Source: Pseudomonadota bacterium
GTDB lineage: Bacteria > Pseudomonadota > Alphaproteobacteria > Caulobacterales > Aquidulcibacteraceae
Assembly: GCA_023461135.1 (NCBI GenBank)
Contig: JAEWNX010000307.1
Span: 1 to 5,035, forward strand
Reading direction: 5' to 3'
Length of the DNA: 5,035 nucleotides
In this document: positions 1 through 5,035 of the stretch, piece after piece
Numbering within the stretch: the stretch's first letter is position 1
Layout: each line of letters begins with the position of its first letter
Program-made: the position numbers and the translations under genes
Notes under the pieces: generated by a model
What the model was told of the DNA's origin: nothing
Databases searched by the model: none
What the model saw: only the letters and a program-made list of their open reading frames with translations

Positions 1-1
1 G

Positions 2-475
2 GATGAGTGGAAGAGCGACGTGCTGGCGTTGTGGCCGCAGACGGCGCCGTTGCTCGGACAAATAAACGCGCATTCCGATCTGGTGTTTGCGGCTTATGCG
101 CATCGGACGATGCGCTCGCCGGTCAGCCAAGAGTGCGTGCAGGTGGGGGATTCCTGGCATTGCACCAGTCCGCAACTCGGGCAAGGCGCGAACATGGCGC
201 TCTTGGATGCGTTCGCGCTGGCGCAGGCGCTGGAGCGGCAGAGCAATCTTGAGACGGCGCTGCATGAGTATGCGCGGCTGAGGCTCTGGCACATTCGTTT
301 GTATCAGGCGGCCTCGTTTCTGTTCACGCCGGCGTACCAATCGGACAGCTCCGCGATGGCGTGGGTGCGCGACTTCATCATGTCGCCGCTCTCGCGCGTG
401 CCGCCTGCGCCGGCGATTTTGGCGGCGCTCGTGGCCGGCCAATGGGGCAGCCCGCTCAACGCGCTTTCAGCTTGA
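2..475 (+). CDS. FAD-dependent monooxygenase, C-terminal part (partial)
   Basis: The reading frame is open from base 2 to a TGA at 473-475 and gives 157 residues with no start in the window, so the N-terminal dinucleotide-binding part lies upstream. Residues 49-77 read GDSWHCTSPQLGQGANMALL followed by DAFALAQAL. This matches the conserved GD...H...P..GQG.N....DA..L motif of class A flavin monooxygenases (PHBH/UbiH/salicylate hydroxylase type). In that family the GD aspartate binds the FAD ribityl chain and the GQG.N turn contacts the flavin. Such enzymes use NAD(P)H and oxygen to hydroxylate an organic substrate, usually in the cytosol. The canonical GDAAH is GDSWH here, a mild variation. The substrate cannot be told from this fragment. 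The GTG at 20 is internal to the gene and is not its start. The membrane protein gene at 510 follows closely, suggesting one transcript. Confidence 0.85.
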   Translation, partial: DEWKSDVLALWPQTAPLLGQINAHSDLVFAAYAHRTMRSPVSQECVQVGDSWHCTSPQLGQGANMALLDAFALAQALERQSNLETALHEYARLRLWHIRLYQAASFLFTPAYQSDSSAMAWVRDFIMSPLSRVPPAPAILAALVAGQWGSPLNALSA

Positions 476-509
476 CGAGACGGTGGGCGAATCCGGCAAA
501 GTGGACGCC

Positions 510-1001
510 ATGTTCAGGATGATCGGCGCCTTTCTTGGCGGACTGTGGCGGGTGGCGAATTTCTGGCGCGTGCCGCCGTTCGAGGATGCGAGCGCGGGCG
601 TGCGCGTCGGCAACCCGCTCGGCGGCGCTCTCATGTTCTTGTTCCTGCTGTTTGCGGTCATCGCGCTCGTGCTGGCGTTTGGGGGCTCGCTGCTTGGCTT
701 CTCGATCGAGCAGACGTTGGGCGGCGTCGACAATTGGCTTGCGGCGATCGGCCCGGCGCTCGACATGGGAGGCAAGATCGTCATCAAGATCATATTGGTC
801 ATCGTGCTCGCGCTCTGCGTCATCGGCGGAGTCGCGCTGCTGGCCGCCCGCTTTGGACGCGCGAGCGAAGAGCGGCCCGGCTGGATCAAGACACTCCTGA
901 TCCTGCTGCTTTGCCTGATGGCCGGGTATTGCTCGGCCGTGAACATCGTCGCGCCGTTCGAGCGCTACGATCCCTCGCCGGGCTCGCAATACATGGACTA
1001 G
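510..1001 (+). CDS. Small polytopic membrane protein, function unknown
   Basis: I do not recognise this family. From the ATG at 510 it encodes 163 residues ending at TAG 999-1001. In-frame GTG codons at 483 and 501 would add nine or three residues. None of the three starts has a clear Shine-Dalgarno sequence, so ATG is chosen by codon preference. Three strongly hydrophobic stretches are visible at about residues 38-62, 89-112 and 126-145, each long enough to span the membrane. Between the first two lies a less hydrophobic loop (about 65-88), and a charged loop with GRASEERPGW separates the second and third. The N-terminal 30 residues are aromatic and basic (FLGGLWRVANFWRVPPFE) and the C-terminus is short and polar. 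Base composition matches the upstream monooxygenase gene, 34 bp away, so the two probably share a transcript. The length of the frame, its GC-rich third positions and its coherent hydrophobic pattern argue that it is a real gene. Confidence 0.7.
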   Translation: MFRMIGAFLGGLWRVANFWRVPPFEDASAGVRVGNPLGGALMFLFLLFAVIALVLAFGGSLLGFSIEQTLGGVDNWLAAIGPALDMGGKIVIKIILVIVLALCVIGGVALLAARFGRASEERPGWIKTLLILLLCLMAGYCSAVNIVAPFERYDPSPGSQYMD

Positions 1002-1381
1002 GCGTGCGCCAACGCGCGCGCCGTTTCGCGGGACGAAAGCGGGAGACGGGGCGCGTGGGACGCGCCGGGTAGTTCCGAAGTTGCGCCGGTCATTGCTGAC
1101 CAACGCGCGCGTCAAACGCGCCCCGGTGCGATCGTTATTCGCCAGCGCCATGGCCGGATATTTTTCACCCCGGGGGCGGCTCAGCCGACGACGTGCGCGA
1201 AGCTGCCTAGCTTCCGGCCCGGCGGTCGTTGTTCTTTCCGCCGGCTGCTGCGCTCTCGTTAGAGACACGCATCACGCTCGATCGCGCCCCTCGCGCTCGC
1301 TCGGCTCGGCTAGCCTGATGAACCTCCCGTGCGAGGGATGGGAGGATTATGGGGCTGCTGGCGAGGTGTAGGATAGATTTT
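1002..1381. other. Gene-poor GC-rich intergenic region with short hairpins
   Basis: I see no convincing gene, tRNA or rRNA here. An open frame at 1081-1371 (TTG start, arginine/serine-rich) has no ribosome site and no protein-like pattern. Several short perfect inverted repeats are present: GGCGCG/CGCGCC at 1050-1055 and 1061-1066; GGTCA/TGACC at 1088-1092 and 1097-1101; GCGCGT/ACGCGC at 1107-1112 and 1116-1121; CCTCCC/GGGAGG at 1323-1328 and 1340-1345. None is followed by a T-tract. The first could help end transcription of the membrane protein gene, or the region could hold an unrecognised structured RNA; neither is shown. Confidence 0.45.
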
Positions 1382-1424
1382 CACGATTATCCCCTTGACA
1401 GCGGGATAATCGTGTAGATTTTTT
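1382..1424 (+). terminator. 12-bp perfect hairpin with T6 tract, terminator-like or operator
   Basis: CACGATTATCCC (1382-1393) and GGGATAATCGTG (1403-1414) are perfect reverse complements, separated by nine bases. On the plus strand the stem is followed, after TAGA, by six T residues (1419-1424), as in an intrinsic terminator. On the minus strand, the direction of the ParA operon that ends at 1474, the stem is followed by AAAATC rather than T residues, so it would be a poor terminator for that operon. TAGATTT occurs on both sides of the stem, immediately before it and just after it. The stem arms also contain two of the TTATCCC boxes found around the ParA operon, so a protein-binding operator is an alternative. 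Confidence 0.6.
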
Positions 1425-1466
1425 GCGCGGCGTTGATTGCGTTGGGAAAATGGGCGGGAAGGTGTG

Positions 1467-1502
1467 GGATAAATTAGGATCGGCCCCGGACGCGATTTAT
1501 CC
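1467..1502. repeat. 8-bp inverted repeat GGATAAAT/ATTTATCC around the small gene's stop
   Basis: GGATAAAT at 1467-1474 and ATTTATCC at 1495-1502 are perfect reverse complements with a 20-base gap. The right arm lies in the last codons of the small basic protein gene and the left arm covers its stop codon. It could form a stem in the 3' end of the ParA operon transcript, but no T-tract follows on the minus strand. Each arm carries a TTATCC box, as in the larger hairpin about 50 bp away. Confidence 0.5.
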
Positions 1503-1935
1503 GCTCGCGCCTCATGGCGTTCAGAATTTCTGGCTTCGTGAGCGACTTAGCCAAAGGCTGTTCCGAGCCAAACACCCGATTGTACAACGTCACAATGTTT
1601 GCCTTCGAGAGACCCTGGGTCTCCGGCGCTGTCAGAACCGTTTCAAACGACGCCTGGTTCTCAAAAGCCTCGCGCAATCGCGCCGCCAATTCCTCGATGG
1701 TCTTTGACATTTCAACCTCGGTCGGTCGTTTCCGACGCGGTCCGACTCGCGAACCGCTTCCGGTCGAGGTTTTTCGAGTCTTGGTTTCGGCTTTCTTACG
1801 AGGCTTCTTCAGGCCAGGCGATGCGGCGAGTTCTTGCAAGAAAGTTAGCAATTCAGGCGTCGCTGAGCGAGCGCCCTTCGCTTTCCCTTCTTCCAGTAGC
1901 GCAATGATCTGCCTGGCGGCATCCGCAGTTTTCAT
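1474..1935 (-). CDS. Small basic protein coupled to ParA ATPase, putative DNA-binding partner
   Basis: This 153-residue protein is not a family I can name. Its ATG (1935-1933) overlaps the ParA TGA in an ATGA arrangement, so translation is probably coupled and the two proteins are likely made in fixed ratio and act together. It has three parts: an N-terminal helical segment (about 1-40, with IIALLEEGKAKG and LLTFLQELAASPG); a strongly basic, probably disordered linker (about 41-72, with KKPRKKAETKTRK and PRRKRP); and a C-terminal helical domain (about 76-150, with LSKANIVTLYNRVFG, then LTKPEILNAMRRERINRVR). The C-terminal spacing loosely recalls small SAP-like or helix-turn-helix DNA-binding folds, but this is only an impression. 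Genes next to ParA often encode a centromere-binding adaptor that also binds DNA, and the basic linker and tail fit that role. No ParB catalytic CTPase motif is seen. M76 could be an internal start but has no obvious ribosome site. Confidence 0.75.
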   Translation of the reverse strand: MKTADAARQIIALLEEGKAKGARSATPELLTFLQELAASPGLKKPRKKAETKTRKTSTGSGSRVGPRRKRPTEVEMSKTIEELAARLREAFENQASFETVLTAPETQGLSKANIVTLYNRVFGSEQPLAKSLTKPEILNAMRRERINRVRGRS

Positions 1936-3089
1936 GACTTCATTCGCTGGCTGATGATGCGCCCAACGCGATCGAATATCTGGCGCACTTCCGTAGTATA
2001 CTTCTTTTGGCCCGCATCAACATACCCGATCCCGCTTCCAGAAATCGCACGAAAGGCGGCTTTGTCCGGGATGAACGCATCGCGCAACACAGTCTTATCG
2101 GTCTTCCAGTACTGCGCTAAGTCGCGATCTAATGTATTGGCGTGCGCCACCTCCCTCGGCTGAAGCTTCGTCTTGTATTGAACCATTGTCGGCACCACGC
2201 CGATTAGTCTCAGGCCAGGAAACAACTTCGCTCGCATGCGATCGATGTCACGTGAAAAGTAGATTACGGCCTCTACCGACATTCGATCTAGAATAGTTGG
2301 AATTACCAAGTGTGTGCTCGCACAGAGCGCATTGATTGTTCCAGTCGAAAATCGTGGTGGCGCGTCAATCAGCACGACGCTGTACTTCTTTTGGACTTCG
2401 TCACTTCGCAAAAATTCGGTCATACGAAAGCGCACGTCGTCGGTTGGTTGACCTGTGCGTTGTGCTACCACCCAATCAACAAGCTCGTGCGCTTCGGTGT
2501 CTGAAAACTCGTAATAGCAGGTGAGTATATCTGTGTTTGGCATCGCAGTGCCGAGCGACTGCGCATTCGCAAGCACCTGATGTGGTGTTTTTCCAACACG
2601 AATAAGGTCGTCCACAACAGAGGCAACTCGATCACTACCGGCCGCTGCAGTTGCTGTTTGCGATAGCGATCCTTGGTAATCGAGATCAATCAACAGGACC
2701 TTCTCACCTTGCCCATCCAAGAACGCCGCTAGATTTGCTGTGAATGTCGTCTTGCCGACTCCACCTTTCATGTTCGCAGTCGTTATGATTGGGATGCCGC
2801 CCTGCTGAACTGATTTCGGGCGCGGAGGAGAACTGACGTCGGGATTCCAAATGCTGACCCGAGGCGGAGCAAGTCGGACGTCCTCAGAAGTTGGCTTCCT
2901 CCTGTTGAGCGTCTGAAAAAAACTGACGACCGACTTGAAGAAATCAAAGACCGCCTGAAGGCCCCTGAGTACAAAAAAACCGATGATGGCGATCGTGACC
3001 GCGAGTCCCAGGTACGGACGCAACGCCTCCGGGATGAAATCAATCAGCCACGCCCAAGCCGTCTCTATGCTAGGTGCCCGTCCATCCAT
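1932..3089 (-). CDS. ParA/MinD-type ATPase with N-terminal membrane anchor
   Basis: The 385-residue product is a deviant-Walker ATPase of the ParA/MinD superfamily. The Walker A motif KGGVGKTT lies at 108-115, with signature lysine K108 and P-loop K113. The Walker A' stretch VLLIDLDYQGS is at 131-141 (usual form LLIDLDPQG), and Walker B VVLIDAPPRFS at 238-248 with D242. The segment GVVPTMVQYKTKLQPREV (297-314) and the C-terminal FIPDKAAFRAISGSGIG (339-355) also fit ParA. Unlike plasmid or chromosomal ParA (about 210-400 residues, soluble), it has a hydrophobic helix at about 26-44, then an amphipathic aromatic stretch (46-61), NRRK and a proline-rich linker to about 98. Positive residues after the helix suggest the ATPase is cytoplasmic. 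There is no tyrosine-rich tail, which argues against a BY-kinase. The ATG at 3089 is preceded by GGGGGAA six bases upstream. It forms an operon with the small basic gene (ATGA overlap). ATP-driven positioning or partition of DNA or a complex at the membrane is inferred. Confidence 0.88.
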   Translation of the reverse strand: MDGRAPSIETAWAWLIDFIPEALRPYLGLAVTIAIIGFFVLRGLQAVFDFFKSVVSFFQTLNRRKPTSEDVRLAPPRVSIWNPDVSSPPRPKSVQQGGIPIITTANMKGGVGKTTFTANLAAFLDGQGEKVLLIDLDYQGSLSQTATAAAGSDRVASVVDDLIRVGKTPHQVLANAQSLGTAMPNTDILTCYYEFSDTEAHELVDWVVAQRTGQPTDDVRFRMTEFLRSDEVQKKYSVVLIDAPPRFSTGTINALCASTHLVIPTILDRMSVEAVIYFSRDIDRMRAKLFPGLRLIGVVPTMVQYKTKLQPREVAHANTLDRDLAQYWKTDKTVLRDAFIPDKAAFRAISGSGIGYVDAGQKKYTTEVRQIFDRVGRIISQRMKS

Positions 3090-3104
3090 CGCCCATTCCC
3101 CCGA

Positions 3105-3137
3105 GATGGTTAACAGACCTTAACATCTGGGGATAAG
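3105..3137. promoter_or_regulatory. Divergent regulatory region with TTAA palindrome and TTATCCC box
   Basis: This lies between the ParA start (3089, minus) and the small gene (3179, plus). GTTAA (3109-3113) and TTAAC (3120-3124) form an inverted repeat with a six-base gap, extended by GAT/ATC on the outside with one unpaired base. On the minus strand it includes TTAACCAT. This resembles alphaproteobacterial CtrA sites (TTAA-N7-TTAA), but the gap is six, not seven. On the plus strand TTAACA (3110-3115) and GATAAG (3132-3137), 16 bases apart, could be weak -35 and -10 elements. A TTATCCC box (minus strand, 3136-3130) adjoins the palindrome. An operator here could control both genes. No element is proven. 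Confidence 0.4.
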
Positions 3138-3166
3138 TCTGCAACGCTAGGATGCGGGTCGATTCA

Positions 3167-3176
3167 GGAGGTGATC
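3167..3176 (+). promoter_or_regulatory. Near-perfect Shine-Dalgarno deciding the GTG start at 3179
   Basis: The bases at 3166-3176 contain AGGAGGTGAT, fully complementary to the 16S anti-Shine-Dalgarno tail, and are followed three bases later by GTG at 3179 (seven bases after AGGAGG). This favours the GTG start over the in-frame ATG at 3152, which has no ribosome site. It is by far the strongest ribosome site in the window. Confidence 0.85.
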
Positions 3177-3178
3177 TC

Positions 3179-3418
3179 GTGAGCAAAGAAAGCGGGATCG
3201 TACGCGTGGCCAAGGCGGACAGGACGATGCTGGAGCTGCTGGCGGAACGCGGCTCGATGGAGATCTCGTATTCCAAGCTATCGGTCCAGCGCCGGGCCGA
3301 CCGTTTCGTTCAACGGGGCTGGGCCTTGCTATCCGGTGGGACGTTGAGATGCACCGTTGAGGGCTTTCGGGCCGCCCAAAGCGCCAAAGTGCAAGCATTG
3401 CGGCACAAAGCTAGCTGA
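3179..3418 (+). CDS. 79-residue winged-helix-like hypothetical protein
   Basis: From the GTG at 3179 the product is 79 residues, ending at TGA 3416-3418. An upstream in-frame ATG at 3152 would add nine residues but would swallow the strong ribosome site. The order of elements suggests a small winged helix: a helix (about 12-24, ADRTMLELLAERG), a short strand with MEIS, a helix with KLSVQRRADRFVQRG (33-47), then a wing-like WALLSGGTLRCTVEGFRA (48-65). This is the L..L...G...L...R...R..G.....G.L..T..G pattern typical of MarR/PadR-type wings, though the protein is too short to assign to either family. DNA binding is inferred. Composition is like the flanking chromosome, unlike the ParA islet. 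It is divergent from the ParA gene and 50 bp upstream of guaA on the same strand, so it may share a transcript with guaA or control the divergent region. Confidence 0.7.
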   Translation: MSKESGIVRVAKADRTMLELLAERGSMEISYSKLSVQRRADRFVQRGWALLSGGTLRCTVEGFRAAQSAKVQALRHKAS

Positions 3419-3468
3419 TTTGCACCCCCAAGAATTGACGCTTCCCGCGACGCACTCCAGATACGGCC

Positions 3469-5035
3469 ATGGCGCAGAGTTCAGCGAATACCGTTTCCGA
3501 AACGTCGCCCGCGGCGCATCACGAGCGGGTGCTCATCATCGATTTTGGCTCGCAGGTGACGCAGCTGATCGCGCGGCGCGTGCGCGAGAACGGCGTCTAT
3601 TGCGAAATCCATCCCTACAACAAGGTCGATGGGGCGTTCCTGAAGCGGTTCGCGCCGAAGGCGATCATCTTCTCGGGCGGGCCGTGCAGCGTCACGGACG
3701 ATCCAAGCCCCCGCGCGCCGGACGATGCGTTCAAGCTGGGCGTGCCGATCCTGGCGATTTGCTACGGCCAGCAGACGATGGCGCTGCAACTGGGCGGCGC
3801 CGTTGAGAGCGGACACGCGCGCGAGTTCGGGCGCGCCGATGTCGAGATCAAGAAAAGCTCGCCCCTGTTCGAAGGCGTGTGGGATGTGGGCGGACGCTAT
3901 CCGGTGTGGATGAGCCACGGCGACCGCGTGACGAAATTGCCGGATGGGTTTGAAGTTGTCGGCGTCAGCGAGAACGCGCCGTTTGCGGTCGCGGTGAACG
4001 AGAAGCGGCGCATCTATTCGACCATGTTCCACCCCGAAGTGGTGCACACGCCCGATGGCGCGAGGCTGTTGCGCAACTTCACGCACAAGATCGCCGGCCT
4101 CAAAGGCGATTGGACGATGGCGGCGTTCAAGGACGAAGCCATCGCGCGCATTCGCGAGCAGGTCGGCGACGGCACGGTGATTTGCGGGCTGTCGGGCGGG
4201 GTGGATTCGAGTGTGGCGGCGGTGCTGATCCATGAGGCGATCGGCGACCGGCTGCATTGCGTGTTTGTCGATCACGGGCTGATGCGGCTGAACGAAGCTG
4301 AGCAGGTCGTGTCGCTGTTCCGCGACCATTACAACATTCCGCTGATCCACGCCGACGAAAGCGCGCGGTTCCTCGGCGCGCTGGAGGGGGTGGAAGATCC
4401 CGAAGTGAAGCGCAAGACAATCGGCAAGCTCTTCATCGATGTGTTCGAGGGGAAGGCGAAGTCCGTCGGCGGCGCGAATTTCCTGGCGCAGGGGACGTTG
4501 TACCCCGACGTCATCGAGAGCGTTTCGGCGATTGGCGGGCCGTCGGTGACGATCAAGTCGCACCACAATGTGGGCGGGCTGCCTGAGCGCATGAACATGA
4601 AGCTGGTCGAGCCGCTGCGCGATCTGTTCAAGGACGAAGTGCGCGCGCTGGGGCGTGAGCTTGGACTGCCGGAGACGTTCGTGGGGCGCCATCCGTTTCC
4701 GGGGCCGGGGCTCGCCATTCGCGTGCCCGGAAAGATCACGCGCGAGAAGCTGGATATTCTGCGCGCAGCGGATGCGGTCTATCTCGACGAGATCCGCAAG
4801 GCGGGATTGTACGACGATATTTGGCAGGCGTTCGCCGTGCTGCTGCCGGTGCAGACGGTCGGCGTGATGGGCGATTTCCGCACGTACGAATACGTGGTGG
4901 CGTTGCGCGCGGTGACCTCGACCGACGGCATGACGGCGGACTTCTTCCCGTACTCGATGGATTTCCTCGGCCGCGCCGCCACGCGCATCATCAACGAAGT
5001 GCGCGGCGTGAACCGGGTCGTGTACGACGTGACGT
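3469..5035 (+). CDS. guaA: GMP synthase (glutamine-hydrolysing), 3' end cut by window
   Basis: This frame stays open from ATG 3469 to the window end, giving 522 residues. It converts XMP to GMP using ATP and glutamine, the last step of guanine nucleotide synthesis, in the cytosol. The N-terminal class I glutamine amidotransferase domain (about 20-210) shows VLIIDFGSQ, the oxyanion-side SGGP (69-72), the nucleophile in AICYGQQ (C98), and FHPE with H188 and E190, completing the triad. The ATP pyrophosphatase domain follows with P-loop SGGVDSS (242-248) and VDHGLMR. The C-terminal dimerisation domain contains [12 protein letters not shown] (408-419) and ends in [16 protein letters not shown]. 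coli GuaA has 525 residues, so only about a dozen codons are missing. All key residues are present. The start is chosen because it leaves a short N-terminal tail before VLIID. No good Shine-Dalgarno precedes it. The 3' end of guaA, a known integration site for genomic islands, lies just outside the window. Confidence 0.97.
   Translation, partial: MAQSSANTVSETSPAAHHERVLIIDFGSQVTQLIARRVRENGVYCEIHPYNKVDGAFLKRFAPKAIIFSGGPCSVTDDPSPRAPDDAFKLGVPILAICYGQQTMALQLGGAVESGHAREFGRADVEIKKSSPLFEGVWDVGGRYPVWMSHGDRVTKLPDGFEVVGVSENAPFAVAVNEKRRIYSTMFHPEVVHTPDGARLLRNFTHKIAGLKGDWTMAAFKDEAIARIREQVGDGTVICGLSGGVDSSVAAVLIHEAIGDRLHCVFVDHGLMRLNEAEQVVSLFRDHYNIPLIHADESARFLGALEGVEDPEVKRKTIGKLFIDVFEGKAKSVGGANFLAQGTLYPDVIESVSAIGGPSVTIKSHHNVGGLPERMNMKLVEPLRDLFKDEVRALGRELGLPETFVGRHPFPGPGLAIRVPGKITREKLDILRAADAVYLDEIRKAGLYDDIWQAFAVLLPVQTVGVMGDFRTYEYVVALRAVTSTDGMTADFFPYSMDFLGRAATRIINEVRGVNRVVYDVT

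Larger units (their letters stand above)
1382..3137. other. AT-richer islet carrying the membrane ParA operon, possibly acquired
   Basis: Base composition drops inside this stretch. Counted over 60-base lines, 2281-2340 has 25 G+C and 2581-2640 has 29, against 39 in 3241-3300 and 43 in 4141-4200. The islet contains the two minus-strand genes and is bounded on each side by noncoding DNA with TTATCCC boxes. No integrase, transposase, tRNA or clear target-site duplication is visible, so mobility is not shown. The boundaries given are where the repeats lie, not proven junctions. Horizontal acquisition is inferred from composition and gene content only. Confidence 0.45.

Noticed and set aside
1190..1240. 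SRP RNA-like stretch on the minus strand (GGGCCGGAAGC...GGCAGC)
   Set aside because: It shares the GGAA loop and a shifted GCAGC with bacterial SRP RNA, but the flanking stem and asymmetric loop do not fit the consensus.
456..1268. 270-residue open frame on the minus strand
   Set aside because: Antisense to the membrane protein gene, low-complexity charged composition, no ribosome site or recognisable domain.
1081..1371. 96-residue plus-strand frame starting at TTG
   Set aside because: Rare start, no Shine-Dalgarno sequence, arginine/serine-rich with no domain-like pattern; likely chance in GC-rich DNA.
1395..1420. TTGACA in the hairpin loop as a -35 box
   Set aside because: The nearest -10-like hexamer, TAGATT, is only 14 bases away, and the TTGACA sits in the loop of the perfect inverted repeat.
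1932..3089. Tyrosine kinase of the BY/Wzc type, which also joins membrane helices to a Walker ATPase
   Set aside because: Only one N-terminal helix, ParA-type KGGVGKTT and ParA-like C-terminal segments, and no tyrosine cluster at the C-terminus.
3152..3178. ATG at 3152 as start of the small gene
   Set aside because: No ribosome site precedes it, and the near-perfect Shine-Dalgarno lies downstream of it, in front of the GTG at 3179.
3435..3463. TTGACG with CAGATA 17 bases later as a guaA promoter
   Set aside because: The -35 is good but the -10 matches TATAAT at only two of six bases, and it would place the transcript start at the guaA ATG. Not strong enough to annotate.
3481..4692. 403-residue open frame on the minus strand
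   Set aside because: It lies wholly antisense to guaA, whose catalytic motifs are all intact. Its histidine/arginine/glutamine-rich composition is typical of antisense frames in GC-rich genes.

Overview
The window looks like a chromosomal segment of a GC-rich proteobacterium, most likely an alphaproteobacterium. The GMP synthase has alphaproteobacterial-style wording (for example [20 protein letters not shown] and YCEIHPYN), and most of the sequence is roughly 60-70% G+C. I cannot place it to genus; the Caulobacterales/Hyphomonadales side is only a guess.

Layout. (1) Bases 2-475, plus strand: the C-terminal part of an FAD-dependent monooxygenase of the PHBH/UbiH type, cut by the window start. 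(2) Bases 510-1001, plus strand: a small three-helix membrane protein of unknown function, 34 bp downstream and probably co-transcribed. (3) Bases 1002-1381: GC-rich sequence with several short hairpins but no supportable gene. (4) Bases 1382-3137: a visibly AT-richer block. It holds a two-gene minus-strand operon: a ParA-type ATPase with an N-terminal transmembrane anchor (3089-1932), overlapping by ATGA with a small basic, probably nucleic-acid-binding protein (1935-1474). The noncoding ends of this block carry a 12-bp perfect inverted repeat and a cluster of TTATCC boxes. (5) Bases 3179-3418, plus strand: a 79-residue winged-helix-like protein with an almost perfect Shine-Dalgarno sequence, divergent from the ParA operon. 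(6) Bases 3469-5035, plus strand: guaA (GMP synthase), nearly complete, missing only about the last dozen codons.

The part most worth attention is the ParA block. A membrane-tethered ParA coupled to a basic partner, sitting in foreign-looking DNA between housekeeping genes and flanked by repeated TTATCC boxes, resembles a partition or positioning cassette whose cognate site may be those boxes. That functional reading is inference. What the sequence shows directly is the Walker motifs, the membrane segment, the translational coupling, the composition shift and the repeats.
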